Origin: Babylonia areolata
Lineage: Eukaryota > Mollusca > Gastropoda > Neogastropoda > Buccinidae
Reading direction: 5' to 3'
Assembly: GCF_041734735.1 (NCBI RefSeq)
Contig: NC_134878.1
Span: 36,051,342-36,115,341 of the forward strand
Length of the DNA: 64,000 bases
Below the pieces are notes generated by a model that was given only the letters and a program-made list of their open reading frames with translations, had not been told where the DNA came from and searched no databases. A program made the translations under genes and the position numbers. Of the stretch, positions 10,568 through 21,333 are shown one piece after another; position 1 is the stretch's first letter, and the number at the start of each line of letters is the position of its first letter.

Positions 10568-12375
10568 CTGGGCCCCGATTCAGCACCGCCAGTCGTTCAG
10601 CCCCTCCAAGTAGGAAACTTGTCCCGGCATGCACATCAGTGGTGTGCTCTGGGACTCAACGACGGGATTATGTCGGTGCTAGAGTTGGGGTACATGCTGT
10701 CTTGGGTGGAGGACCTCCCCCCTCTAAAATCCACTCCTCCTCCTTAGGTGCCCAGCTCGACGGAGCAGGAGAGCGTCCTAGAAAAAGAGATATCGCACCC
10801 ACTCCTCATGGGGCTATATCTCAACTCTCGGACCCGGGCCCCGGTTTTTACGGCTGGTTGTTGGTGGTTCCAAAGGTCTCGGGAGGGTGGACACCAGTTT
10901 TGGACTTGTCCCCCCTCAACAAATTCCTCCCCAAAATCAAATTCAAGATGGACACACAGGCACAGATTCGGGAGACCATCCAACAAGGTGATTGGCCTAC
11001 CTCTATCGATCTGGAAGATGCTTATTTTCATATACTCATCCATTCGGCATCCCATCGGTACCTGAGGTTCGTGTGGAGGGACAAGGGGTTCCAGTTCCCG
11101 GCCCTCCCATTTGGTCTGTCCCTTGCCCCTTTCCTGTCTACCAAGGTGGTGCGGGAATTGGTGTCCATCGTCCGCTCGGAATCCATTTCTCTCTGTGTGT
11201 ACCTGGACGACTGGCTTATCCTGGCCCAGTCGCAGGCCCTGTGCCTGAGTCATACGGCCAGACTTCTAGACCTTTGCTCCCAACTGGGCTTCCTCATGGA
11301 CCAGCAGATATGCGATCTGTCCCCACGTCAGTCCTTCGACTTCTTAGGGATGACATTCGACACGCGGTCCATGATAGTCTCTCTGGCGCCAGATCACAGG
11401 GACCGTCTGGCAGGCTTCCTCAGCCACTGGCGCCACTCCTCCCAAGATACAGCGCGGACACTTTCTTCCCTCTTGGGCATGATGGAGTCCACGGCACCTC
11501 TCATTCCCCTGGACAGGGTTCTCAAGCGCCCTCTCCAGAGGGCACTGAGGTTACGCCGGTCACAGAGCACTCAGCCATGGGATACCCAGATATGTCTGGG
11601 CGAGTGGTTCCTCGAGGTGACATCAGAGTGGTTAATCACCCCCCTTCGGACACAGGGGGTGCCCATAGCCCCACCTACTCTTCAGGTGGCACTCTTCACA
11701 GACGCCTCCTCCCTGGGCTGGGGAGCCCACATGGACTCACTCCATGCAGCAGGGACTTGGTCCCCGGAGGAGCGCCTATGCCACATCAATGTTCTGGAAC
11801 TGGAGGCAGTTCACAGGGCTCTCCTGCACTTCATGGGGGAGGCCACTGGCAAGACCATCCGCTTGTTCACGGACAAGACGACGGTCGCATGTTATGTGAA
11901 CAAATGGGGGGGAGCGCACTCGGCAGACCTCTCCATGCGGACTGAGGCTCTCCTCCGTTGGTGCCACAGCAAGGGCATTGCACTTTCAGCGAGACACTTA
12001 GCAGGAAAAACCAACATCTTGGCAGATGCTCTCAGCAGGTCCAAGAGTGTCATACGCACAGAGTGCACCCTGGACAAGGACAGCCTTCAGTGGGTGTGGG
12101 AACAGTGGTTTCGGCCGATGGTGGACCTTGTTCAACAAGAGACTTCCCACTTACATCTCTTCGGTTGCCGACCCAGAAGCGTGGGCAGTGGATGCTCTCT
12201 AGACTGGAGCAGTCTGATTGCTTCCGCGTTTCCTCCCTTTCCAATTCTGTCCAAGGTGATACGGAAAGACAGATTGGAACACCCGCAGCTGATCCTCATT
12301 GCGCCGAAATGGCCAGCCCAGACCTGGTTTCAGGACCTTCAGTCCCTGACACATGTTTCCACCCCTGGAACTTGA
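10564..12375 (+). CDS. DIRS reverse transcriptase / RNase H
   Basis: A long open frame of about 600 residues. RT motifs: the block GGWTPVLDLSPLNKFLP, then SIDLEDAYFHILIH, LPFGLSLAPF, and the catalytic VYLDDWLI. RNase H motifs follow: LFTDASSLGWGAHM, then INVLELEAV, and LADALSRSKS near the end. The order RT-RNase H followed by a tyrosine recombinase is typical of DIRS elements. The last bases of the gag-like frame overlap its start. Confidence 0.85.
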   Translation: MTGPRFSTASRSAPPSRKLVPACTSVVCSGTQRRDYVGARVGVHAVLGGGPPPSKIHSSSLGAQLDGAGERPRKRDIAPTPHGAISQLSDPGPGFYGWLLVVPKVSGGWTPVLDLSPLNKFLPKIKFKMDTQAQIRETIQQGDWPTSIDLEDAYFHILIHSASHRYLRFVWRDKGFQFPALPFGLSLAPFLSTKVVRELVSIVRSESISLCVYLDDWLILAQSQALCLSHTARLLDLCSQLGFLMDQQICDLSPRQSFDFLGMTFDTRSMIVSLAPDHRDRLAGFLSHWRHSSQDTARTLSSLLGMMESTAPLIPLDRVLKRPLQRALRLRRSQSTQPWDTQICLGEWFLEVTSEWLITPLRTQGVPIAPPTLQVALFTDASSLGWGAHMDSLHAAGTWSPEERLCHINVLELEAVHRALLHFMGEATGKTIRLFTDKTTVACYVNKWGGAHSADLSMRTEALLRWCHSKGIALSARHLAGKTNILADALSRSKSVIRTECTLDKDSLQWVWEQWFRPMVDLVQQETSHLHLFGCRPRSVGSGCSLDWSSLIASAFPPFPILSKVIRKDRLEHPQLILIAPKWPAQTWFQDLQSLTHVSTPGT

Positions 12376-12449
12376 AACCAAATCTCATCTGCTGAGGCAG
12401 CCTCGCTCGGGCACTCCTCATTCCAATCCTCAACTGCTCCACCAGCATG

Positions 12450-13597
12450 CATGGCTGCTGTGCGGTCGGAACTGTCAGCATCACCATTGAAGTCCTCGAC
12501 CCCTCGGTCGGCCTCTGTGTCGGCTGCGCTGACCCAGGGGTGTGCCTCCTCTGACCTCCTCTCCATAGTCACCAGAGCAAGGAGGCAGGGAACGGAGACT
12601 TTGTATGACTTTCGCTGGAAGAAATGGCTGCGGTGGTGTACAGCTCAGGGCATTACCCCTACGAACCCTACGAGCATGCAGCTGGCCAACTTCCTGGCTC
12701 TCTGCTCCTCGGTTCTCATCCTGTCTGCTAGTTCTGTGCGAGGGTACAGGTCTGCCATCTGTACCACAATGCAAACAGCTAGGTGGTCCCGCCTTTGAAG
12801 CGGATTTCCTGCTCAGAGAGGTGGCTAGGGGTGCCCCTCTGAAGGAAGCTAGAGACCCCAGAAGAGTGCCCCTCTGGGACTTGTTCCTGGTGCTGGATTT
12901 CATTCGAAAACAGCTCTTCCAACCATTGGGGACTATTCCTTTTGACATCCTCACCCTCATGACCACTTTCCTTCTGCGGCTGGCCACAGGCAGTCGTAGA
13001 AGTGAGCTGCATGGTCTTAGTGGAATGCCACAAGATCTGGCCTTCCACAGAGATGGTTCCATCACTATTCGTTTCCTTCCAGAGTTTCTGGCTAAGAACC
13101 AAGACCCTGAGGTTCCTTCCCCCTCTCTGAGGTTCAGACCTTTGTCTGATATTCTTGCCCAAGATGATGAGGATAGGCACCTCTGCCCTGTTCGGTGTCT
13201 CAAATATTATTGGGATAGGTCTCGCCATAGGCGTTCTTCTCAGAGGCGTCTGCTCATCTCCCTCAATGAGAATTACAAGAAAGACATCGCTGCAGGCACC
13301 ATTTCCCGCCGGGTTTCCCAAATCATTCGTAGAGCCTACTCTCATGCACACATGGATATCAGCTGTCTTCATCCCAGAGCACACGAAGTGCGGGCCATAG
13401 CTACTTTGGCTGCTTTCCAGCACTCAGTGCCAACGCAGCATGTCTTGGAGGCAGCCTTCTGGTGGTCTGAGAATCCCTTCATCAACTTCTACCTCAGGAA
13501 TTTCCGTATGACCAGGGCTGACGGTTCCAAGGGGATTTCCTTTGTCGCGGCTAACACTGCCGTCTCAGTTACAAGGGCTCCCCATACGAACCAGTAG
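12450..13597 (+). pseudogene. DIRS tyrosine recombinase region
   Basis: Carries the catalytic signature of the family: an Arg in TGSRRSELHGL, HEVR for the His-x-x-Arg box, and a C-terminal Tyr in INFYLRNF. This enzyme replaces integrase in DIRS elements and joins a circular DNA intermediate to the target. It appears to be broken about once. Confidence 0.8.
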
Positions 13598-13663
13598 GCG
13601 TTGCCCTCCTCCATTTGCTTTAAATTCTGCATCAGTTTGACATGGTACAGTATATGACACCAA

Positions 13664-13974
13664 AAGGAGGAGTTTGTATTATACTCCATGTTTGGTGTTA
13701 CATATACTTACCATGTCAAACTCAAATGCCCGCCCGTCCGTCCCCGCGTCTCCGCTGTGGTTCTCATGGGGCATTTTTGTTCATGGCCACGGAATGATTC
13801 AGCGCTTATAGCTTTTAGAGGCGTTTGATTGGCTGAGAGCGGGCGGGCCTGTCTTTTCACTGTTAGCCGCGCGAAATTTGGCCAAGCAGAGCAAACCAAT
13901 AGGCCTAGTTTGCATCAGTTTGACATGGTAAGTATATGTAACACCAAACATGGAGTATAATACAAACTCCTCCT
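13664..13974. repeat. DIRS right-end inverted repeat (hairpin-forming)
   Basis: About 57 bp at 13664-13722 recur as a reverse complement at 13917-13974, with about 195 bp between. The left arm is the half of the internal complementary region that mirrors the right terminus. The intervening segment (13785-13915) is the inverse of the left terminal repeat. Confidence 0.8.
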
Positions 13975-13975
13975 A

Positions 13976-14272
13976 TTGGTTCTGAAGATATTCCATTTTA
14001 AAGATGTGATGATGCGTACATGCTGTTAGTACTTAATATTTTCACCTTTTCAGTCATGCTGTACTGTCCATGAGGGTACTGTAATGAAAACTCATATACT
14101 TTTAAAAACCATATGATAATGGCATATTGCACAAGAAAACAGTAACACTTCAGCAGCAAAGAAATTGGAAAATATGCCTGTCAAAGTAGGGGGAAATAGA
14201 AAATCAAGACATGTCAATCTGCACAGAATAGAAACTTAAAAGGTCTACAGCACTGAAAAGAATAGACTGTTG
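13976..14272. other. No gene seen
   Basis: AT-rich sequence between the DIRS and Gypsy elements. I see no coding, repeat or RNA signal; probably intron. Confidence 0.5.
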
Positions 14273-14277
14273 CATTT

Positions 14278-14483
14278 TGTCTTATCTGTATCTTGTGTGT
14301 ATGTATGCGTGGATGGTTGGTGTTGTTATCATGTGCTACCATTCAAATTGCACAGACACTTGGTAATAGTTACACCGGTTTAATCCACCATCTTGATCCA
14401 GATATCACGTCACGCTTCCTGTGACCTTTGACTCTTTATAGTAGTTATTTCCCTTGTATAACTATCTAGGTATAGACACGACA
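14278..14483 (-). repeat. 3' LTR of the Gypsy element
   Basis: 206 bp, TG...CA ends, preceded by target duplication CATTT. About one mismatch to the 5' LTR. Confidence 0.93.
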
Positions 14484-14729
14484 TCCCTCCCTTACTTTAA
14501 TTTAAAATCAGTTTAAAATTACCCAACAGATATCAAACAGAATTAATAATTGTTTTAGGTATGAAATACTATCTTCCTATGTAAAAATACTCAATCAATT
14601 AGAAACTCTTTACATTGTGATTCACTCTCATAATGTCTGAATTTGTTTTGTGTTTCAAAAACAAACATTAAAGAAATTAATTACAAACAAATTTATGTTC
14701 ATCCATATTCATTCAAGACTTCTCACAAA

Positions 14730-14912
14730 CTAAATACAACAATTAAGAAATGAAAGCATTGTCTCTTGAGTTTTCAATCTTAAACTCTTTCTAAATACAA
14801 CAATTAAGGAATGAAAGCATTGTCTCTTGAGTTTCAATCTTAAACTCTTTCTAAATACAACAATTAAGGAATGAAAGCATTGTCTCTTGAGTTTCAATCT
14901 TAAACTCTTTCA
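14730..14912. repeat. Three tandem copies of a 60-61-bp unit
   Basis: Near-identical units starting at about 14730, 14791 and 14851, within the Gypsy element between pol and the 3' LTR. They may reflect slippage during reverse transcription. Confidence 0.85.
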
Positions 14913-15122
14913 ATGTCTTTTTTTCTTAAGCATTCTCACATTCGTTCAACGTTTGTCCTTCTCTCTCCTTCTTTCTCTCCCTTTTCTTAAAATAAATCAA
15001 TGTCCAACATTCAGTGGGAGTATTATCACTGTAGTAAATGAAATTAAAATAAAGCACATTGAATGAACTATCTGTTCTATTAATCCAAATACACACGTAT
15101 TCATTCCCAGTCTCTCTCACTC

Positions 15123-17723
15123 TCAGCTTGTCACATAATCCTCAAGCTTTCTGGGTCTTGTCTTTGTGCGCTCCGATTTTCGGACTGGGGTTGCAGTACA
15201 GGTTTTGGGGGGTGATGGGGTAGGGTGTCTGGAATTGAGTGGGGCCTCTGCTAGGGGTTGGGGATGGGGTGGGTTTTCACTGTCAGCTGTTGGAAGGTCG
15301 GTGAACTGGGTTGCCTCCCGTGGACTGCTGGGCTCATCACTACTTGGGCTGTGAAACTTCTTTACATGGGATGAGTTGCGGGAGATTTTCACACCGCTTG
15401 GAGACTGGACTGTCACTTTGCTGCCTGATTTCTCGATGACTTCATATGGTTCTGGCAGGAAGGTTGTGTCCAGCTTCCCTTGTTTCTGGTCTCTTTTCAG
15501 CAGGACGGTATCTCCAGGCATGATGTTCCACTCAGTCGCTCCTCGTTTCTGGTCAGCATTCAACTTTGAAAGTCCTTTCCTTTCAGCGTCACGGTCTTGG
15601 ACTTCTTGGTCAATGTAGTCGCTGGGCAACTGGGGAATCTTTGTTCGGATTTTGCGTCCAAACAGTAATTCTCCTGGGCTCTTTCCAGTTGAAGGATGTG
15701 GAGATGCTCTGTATACTTGCAAGTATTTCAGAATTTCATCCTTCCAGTCTTTTCCCTCTGCTTGTGCGATCTTCATTCTCTTCAGAAGTGATTCATTTTG
15801 GCGTTCAACTTCACCGTTTGCTTGCGGCCATCTTGGTGTAACTCTGATGTGTTTGGCTCCAATGTCTTTCATGTAGTCTGCGAAGACTTCAGATTTGAAC
15901 TGCGGCCCATTGTCAGAGTGTATTGTGAGCGGCATTCCATGTCTGGCGAATATTGTCTTCAAAACTGCCACAGTCTTTTCAGCTGTTACAGATTTCATGA
16001 TGGCAATCTCGTAGTACCGGCTGTAGTAATCAATGACTACAAGTACTGAGTGTCCTGATGGCAGTGGTCCTAGGAAGTCCATGGCTAGGTCTTCCCATGG
16101 TGCGTTTGGTAGTTTGGTGCTCTTCACTGGTTCAGGCGGGTTAGCTCGGCTTACCAGTTGGCAGCCATGGCAGGTCTTGCAGTATTTCTTGGCTTGTTTC
16201 TCCATGCCGGGCCACCAAACTTTGGTTCTTAGGTTCTGTTTTGTTCCAACTATACCCATATGTCCTTCATGGGCTAGTGTCAGAATGCGAGGTCTCAACG
16301 TTTTGGGGATCACAAAGCGGGAACCTCTCAGCACTATGTTGCCAACAGTACACAGTTCATGGCTCACAGCAGCATACAGCTTGTCACAATTGTGCCACTG
16401 TCCTGTCTCTATGCATTGTCTGACTGTCTCCAGCTCGTCGTCTTCAGCTGATGCTTTTTCAATTTCAGCCGTTGTCACAGCACATGGCGTTGCGTTGTTT
16501 GTGACGAATCTGACGTGTTCTTCAGCTTCTTCAGAAACGTTTGAGAATGGTGGAGGGGTCTGGGTAGGCAAGAGTCTGGACAATGGATCAGCAATGTTGG
16601 CTTTTCCTGGGATGTACACGACTTGGAATTGGTAGGCTTGGAGTCGAAGTACCCATCTCTCGATCCGAGCACTTGGTTTCGAGCGGGGGCCAAAGATGGT
16701 CTGGAGAGGTTTGTGGTCTGTGAGAAGATCAAAGTTCAGTCCGTATATGTAGGGATGAAATTTCTCGCATCCCCAGACGATTGCAAGAGCCTCTTTTTCT
16801 GTCTGCGAATATCTCTTCTCTACAGCGGTCAGACTTCGACTTGCATAGCTGATGACTCTGGCTCCTTCTTTCTGTCTCTGGACTAGAACTGCACCTAATC
16901 CAACTGGCGAAGCATCACAGATGATTTGAGTTGGCGCCTTGGGATCATAGCGGCCTAATGTCTTTGCACTACCTAGGGCTTCTTTCAGTGACTTGAATGC
17001 TTCTTTCTGCTCTGGGCCAAAATGAAACTTTTCAGCTTTTCTGGTCAGCCTGCGTAGGGGCTCAGTCAATGTCGCGAAGTTTGGGATGAAACGTGCGCAG
17101 TAGTTTGCTAGCCCAAGGAAACTCCTCACTTCACTGATGTCCTGTGGCTCACGGGCGTTGATCACAGCTTCAACCTTATCCTTTGCAGGGTCAAGGCCTT
17201 TGGCAGTCAGCTTGTGTCCGAGGAACTCAATCTCGTCTTTTCTGAAATGGCACTTGTCCGGATTCAGTGTTGAACCTGCATCTTGGAGTCTGTGGAGTGT
17301 CTGCTGCAGTCGCTCATCATGCTGCTTTCTGTCTGGCGCATGTATGATGATGTCATCTGAGAGATTGGCCACACCAGGGATGCCTTGTAACACCTGTGCT
17401 ATTTCATGTTGGTATATCTCACTTGCTGCATTGATGCCCATCACCAATTGCTTATACCTGTAAAGTCCACAGTGTGTAACGAAGGTAGTGATGTCTCGTG
17501 AGTCTGGGTGTAGCTCCAGCTGGTGGTAGCCCATCTTCAGATCCAGTTTTGTGAAGACTCTACTTTCAGCCATGTCTTGCAGTAGCTCTTCAACTGTTGG
17601 TATTGGATGGCGTTCTCTCTGAACGGCCTCATTGACACGTCGCATGTCCACACACATACGGATGTCATTGTTGGCTTTCGGCACGATCACTACCGGGCTT
17701 ACCCAGGGAGTAGGCTTCTCCAC
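15123..17723 (-). CDS. Gypsy pol: reverse transcriptase, RNase H, integrase
   Basis: About 866 residues. RT motifs: FTKLDLKMGYHQLELHP, then LSDDIIIHA as the catalytic box and FLGHKLTAKGL. RNase H has CDASPVGLGAVL and FDLLTDHKPL. The integrase starts with the HHCC zinc region (H..GH.G..., CKTCHGCQ), followed by the DDE core: MDFLGPLP, then IHSDNGPQF, then the Glu in ANGEVERQN. The C-terminal tail is proline- and serine-rich. Enzymes for reverse transcription and integration of the element. Confidence 0.92.
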   Translation of the reverse strand: MEKPTPWVSPVVIVPKANNDIRMCVDMRRVNEAVQRERHPIPTVEELLQDMAESRVFTKLDLKMGYHQLELHPDSRDITTFVTHCGLYRYKQLVMGINAASEIYQHEIAQVLQGIPGVANLSDDIIIHAPDRKQHDERLQQTLHRLQDAGSTLNPDKCHFRKDEIEFLGHKLTAKGLDPAKDKVEAVINAREPQDISEVRSFLGLANYCARFIPNFATLTEPLRRLTRKAEKFHFGPEQKEAFKSLKEALGSAKTLGRYDPKAPTQIICDASPVGLGAVLVQRQKEGARVISYASRSLTAVEKRYSQTEKEALAIVWGCEKFHPYIYGLNFDLLTDHKPLQTIFGPRSKPSARIERWVLRLQAYQFQVVYIPGKANIADPLSRLLPTQTPPPFSNVSEEAEEHVRFVTNNATPCAVTTAEIEKASAEDDELETVRQCIETGQWHNCDKLYAAVSHELCTVGNIVLRGSRFVIPKTLRPRILTLAHEGHMGIVGTKQNLRTKVWWPGMEKQAKKYCKTCHGCQLVSRANPPEPVKSTKLPNAPWEDLAMDFLGPLPSGHSVLVVIDYYSRYYEIAIMKSVTAEKTVAVLKTIFARHGMPLTIHSDNGPQFKSEVFADYMKDIGAKHIRVTPRWPQANGEVERQNESLLKRMKIAQAEGKDWKDEILKYLQVYRASPHPSTGKSPGELLFGRKIRTKIPQLPSDYIDQEVQDRDAERKGLSKLNADQKRGATEWNIMPGDTVLLKRDQKQGKLDTTFLPEPYEVIEKSGSKVTVQSPSGVKISRNSSHVKKFHSPSSDEPSSPREATQFTDLPTADSENPPHPQPLAEAPLNSRHPTPSPPKTCTATPVRKSERTKTRPRKLEDYVTS

Positions 17724-17765
17724 GGGCTCGATGATGTCACTGTTGAGAAGTTCTTTGATCTTGGC

Positions 17766-19229
17766 CTATACCTTGGTTCTGAGTCCAAATGGTGTTCGTC
17801 GTACTGGTTGTGCAACTGGCTTTATCTTGGGGTCTACAGTGAGCTCGACTTGATGTCCTTGCAGCTTTCCAAACCCTGTGAACAGTGGTTTGAACTTAGT
17901 CTTGATGTCTTCGTTCTCATCTGCTGACACGTTCTGAACATTCAGTCCGATATGAAGTACATTAATTAGCTCCACGCTAGTTTTTCTGCTAAGCAGCGGG
18001 TCTGCATCTTCTCTGATCACAATGAAGTCGACTATAGCTTTGTTTTCACCAGCACACACTTCTGCTTCAAAACAACATACTGTCTGTTGTGGTGTAGTTG
18101 ATGTGTAGGGGTACAGCTTTTTGGTGCATTTCTTGATTTTGTGTTCTATGTTCTTTGACTTCAGTTTTGACCACAGTTTTTCACTGATGATGTTGATGTC
18201 GCATCCGGAATCAACAATACAGTCAACAGGCACACCTCCAACTTGGATAGTGAGTTTACTGTCTCTGACGGTAGTCTCCCTAGTCATGAATACATGGACT
18301 GTCTCTTCATCGCTTTCTGATTCTGAGTTTTCTGCGTCAAGCTGATTCACTTGATTTCTGTTTCCTCTACTTTGCTGTCTACCTTCCTCTTGGTTCTTAT
18401 TTTTCCGTGGTCTAGCATCTCGATGATCTGTCCTTTCTCTCTTAGATCTAGAACGGCACATTTTTTGGAAGTGATTTGCTCCACCACATTTGCGACATGT
18501 TTTGCCTCTGGCAGGGCAACTTGGGTTACTGCCATAGTGATCAGTATTACCACATCTATAGCACTCACCTTTGCTTGACTTGTTTTTGTGACTGTTCGTT
18601 TTACTATTAGTGTGTATTCTGGCCACTGCTCCATTTCCACCCAAATGATCTTGTTTCATCTGTCTAGCTTGTTCATCTACGGCTTCATGTGTTGCTGCAA
18701 TCTTGAGAGTCTTTGCTAAATCTAGTTCATCTCCCTGTTCTAGCAGTTTGCGTTGCAATCTGTCAGATTTCACTGTTTGCACAACTTGATCTTTGATCTG
18801 GTCTTCTATATTATCAAACTCACAACCATCTGCGTTCAGTCTCAGTCTACCCATGAATTGAGCAACAGTTTCCGTGTCATTCTGGGTTAGTTTTCTGAAC
18901 TGGTGTCGCTGAAATGTCTTGTTTGGTTTCACTTTGAAGTGTTTTGTCAGCGCCGTCACTGCTTCGTCATATTCTGTTGCTGTTCCTTTGTCTGGAAGAT
19001 TTGCAAAAATGTCTCTCACCTTCCTGCCTGCCGTATATAGCAAGAGTGCTCTACGTTGTTGCCTCACGTTGTCTGTACTGTCCTCGTTGACAAATAAACC
19101 AACACTGTCTGCATAGGCTTCGAACTCTTCTATCCACGAAGTCCACTTGATGCTAAGAGTTTGTGCGTCACCTACCGCTTCAAACGCTTGTGGTCGTGGT
19201 CGTCCTAGAAGGTTTATACTCGTCGCCAT
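17766..19229 (-). CDS. Gypsy gag-protease
   Basis: About 487 residues. A retrotransposon gag core (region around AVTALTKHFKVKPN and FRKLTQNDTETVAQFMGRLR) is followed by two zinc knuckles (CYRCGNTDHYGSNPSC and CRKCGGANHFQKMC) and an aspartic protease with the DSG triad (VDCIVDSGCDINII). The start codon lies immediately next to the 5' LTR, so the probable primer-binding site overlaps the first codons. Confidence 0.9.
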   Translation of the reverse strand: MATSINLLGRPRPQAFEAVGDAQTLSIKWTSWIEEFEAYADSVGLFVNEDSTDNVRQQRRALLLYTAGRKVRDIFANLPDKGTATEYDEAVTALTKHFKVKPNKTFQRHQFRKLTQNDTETVAQFMGRLRLNADGCEFDNIEDQIKDQVVQTVKSDRLQRKLLEQGDELDLAKTLKIAATHEAVDEQARQMKQDHLGGNGAVARIHTNSKTNSHKNKSSKGECYRCGNTDHYGSNPSCPARGKTCRKCGGANHFQKMCRSRSKRERTDHRDARPRKNKNQEEGRQQSRGNRNQVNQLDAENSESESDEETVHVFMTRETTVRDSKLTIQVGGVPVDCIVDSGCDINIISEKLWSKLKSKNIEHKIKKCTKKLYPYTSTTPQQTVCCFEAEVCAGENKAIVDFIVIREDADPLLSRKTSVELINVLHIGLNVQNVSADENEDIKTKFKPLFTGFGKLQGHQVELTVDPKIKPVAQPVRRTPFGLRTKV

Positions 19230-19435
19230 TGTCTTATCTGTATCTTGTGTGTATGTATGCGTGGATGGTTGGTGTTGTTATCATGTGCTACCATTCAAAT
19301 TGCACAGACACTTGGTAATAGTTACACCGGTTTAATCCACCATCTTGATCCAGATATCACGTCACGCTTCCTGTGACCTTTGACTCTTTATAGTAGTTAT
19401 TTCCCTTGTATTACTATCTAGGTATAGACACGACA
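19230..19435 (-). repeat. 5' LTR of the Gypsy element
   Basis: 206 bp, matches the 3' LTR except for about one base, followed by the target duplication CATTT at 19436-19440. Confidence 0.93.
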
Positions 19436-19440
19436 CATTT

Positions 19441-20850
19441 CATAATAAAATATCTTGCAGAATACATCAGAAAAAGGGCAATGAATTTTTTTCAGGCAGG
19501 ATAGTTAGCTGAATTTTAAGTATCAGAGTCTCAAACTTTGAAAAATCGGAAAAAAGACTGTTTATTGGGGTAGCCTGCTACAAAGATGAATATTTCAGTA
19601 ACTGTCACAAGTAGGACCAGGAAATTTTGTGTGTGTATTAAGTGAAATATCAGCTTTCAAAATAAATTTAAATCAACCTTAAAACTTCCCTCTAAAGTTG
19701 GCAGAAATGGAATGATACCTGATTTTCTCATAAAAAAGGGTGCACATTGCTGATGAGACTTCTTCAAAATTTTTGTTTTTGAAAAAATATTGAAGTTACA
19801 GTCACAATAAGTTACCAGTGGTCTTGGCTGATCAGCTTCTGCAAAATTACTGCAGATTTTTAAACAAATACAACTTGAGAGCATTATACAGAATGGGTAC
19901 GTTGATGGGGCATTTCAAGACAAAGGTTCCCAGGAGTGAGCAAATATTACTTGATCTGCTAGCAAAAATGACAGATATATGAATCTATTTTCTTTCAGCT
20001 CTCTAGTTTTTTCTTCCATCCATGAACTCAGTCATGCATTTCATTGTAGAAGAACCACAATAAATAAGAAATAAAAGGTGGATGATGCATCTTTATTTCT
20101 TCACAAAATGGCATTCACAGGAGAGAAAATGCACACCAAAAATTCTCTCTTTTTTGGCACTCACAGGTTTCCTGGCATCAGCAATAACATGCTGCTCGCT
20201 ACCTGAGCTGTTCATACTGGCCTTTTTGGATCATTGGATAGGTTTTGCATGCCCTGCCATGAGCAGCCGTTTCTGCAACATGTTAGATACACAGATCAGC
20301 TCATAAGAAAGAACAAATGTTATATTCAATTTAAAACATAAAACCAAAAATAGAGCTTTCAGTTTAATATGTTTAGGATTTTGTCAATTTCTGAGTGTTT
20401 TGAGTGGGAGGAAAAGACTGTGATAAAAGAATTATAAAATGGCATACTAACAGGTAAGTATTCATTCAATAGCAACACAAAATTCACTGCACTGAACTAT
20501 TTGGCTGCATTTACCTTTCACACAATAACTCAAATTGCAGCAACAACTTATGCTTTGACAACTGAGGCTGAAGTTTTGGGGGTCTGTCCTTTCTAATTGC
20601 TGACAAGAGCTTTGCCATCTACATGTACTGTTCATCTTATGTGTCTGTTGCATGTGATTATTTACTCAAATATTTCCACTTCAGGGTACGACATTCCATG
20701 ACTGAGATGAATGTATTACTAAATGTCTTAGGTATGTATGATTACTAAATATTGAATATTTTATTGTTAATACGCATATCATACTTAGTATCTTATTGTT
20801 TGATATATATTTTGTGTACTCACCTTTATTTGTGTGTGTATGTGAGAATG
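19441..20850. other. No gene seen
   Basis: AT-rich sequence with no recognised coding exon or repeat family. A stretch at about 20090-20215 is weakly similar to 22700-22855 (shared words such as GGTTTCCTGGCATCAGC against GGTTTCCCGGCATCAGC), so both may be copies of one old repeat. Confidence 0.4.
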
Positions 20851-20856
20851 CATGTC

Positions 20857-20884
20857 TTATATATATATATATATATATATATCA
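20857..20884. repeat. (TA)n microsatellite
   Basis: Simple AT dinucleotide run. Confidence 0.9.
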
Positions 20885-20991
20885 AACTGAATATTTCATT
20901 CACAATATATGCATGGTATTTTGCATTTTATCATTTCATGAATTATCCCTTTTTCTGTTTCATGCAGTCGAGATGCACAGCATATCATGGG

Positions 20992-20992
<1 letters not shown>

Positions 20993-21027
<35 letters not shown>
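20993..21027. repeat. (CA)n microsatellite
   Basis: Simple CA dinucleotide run; a second mixed (TC)n(AC)n run lies at 21290-21325. Confidence 0.9.
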
Positions 21028-21029
<2 letters not shown>

Positions 21030-21291
21030 TATACTCTTAATTGCTGGATCCCTGATAATGTTATATAGATTGACTGAGTCTGATGTGCAACTTAGGCTAT
21101 GGGTGTTATTGTACAGATTTTCTTTTTACTAATTTTAGTTTGTTAAAAATTGGTGTTAATTTTTTTTTTTTAAGAAACAGAATGTTGACTGCACTGTTCA
21201 AATTAATCACATATCTCTTCACATTACACTTTTTTCATACTCAAACATACATACACATACTCACAAGCATACATGTGCAAATGCAAACTTG

Positions 21292-21323
<32 letters not shown>

Positions 21324-21333
21324 AACACACCTA

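Larger units (their letters stand above)
7683..13975 (+). mobile_element. DIRS-type tyrosine-recombinase retroelement
   Basis: Fossil or near-fossil retroelement of the DIRS order. Inverted terminal repeats: the left end (7683-7840) is the reverse complement of the right end (13785-13960). An internal complementary region at about 13628-13723 carries complements of both tips side by side, which is the signature of this order. Parts in order: gag-like region (about 8095-10567), reverse transcriptase with RNase H (10564-12375) and tyrosine recombinase (about 12450-13597). The termini look complete, while the coding part appears broken in roughly two or three places. There is no LTR and no integrase. 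No clear target-site duplication is seen, as expected for the order. Age appears moderate; a second, 5'-only copy exists at 30963-31598. Confidence 0.85.
14278..19435 (-). mobile_element. Gypsy-type LTR retrotransposon, young
   Basis: 206-bp LTRs at 14278-14483 and 19230-19435 begin TGTC and end GACA, are flanked by the 5-bp duplication CATTT (14273-14277 and 19436-19440), and differ at about one base. That points to a recent insertion. On the minus strand: gag-protease, then reverse transcriptase, RNase H and integrase, the Gypsy order. No envelope-like frame is seen. It looks almost whole, with about one break in coding capacity. The region between pol and the 3' LTR contains a three-unit tandem repeat. 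Confidence 0.93.
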
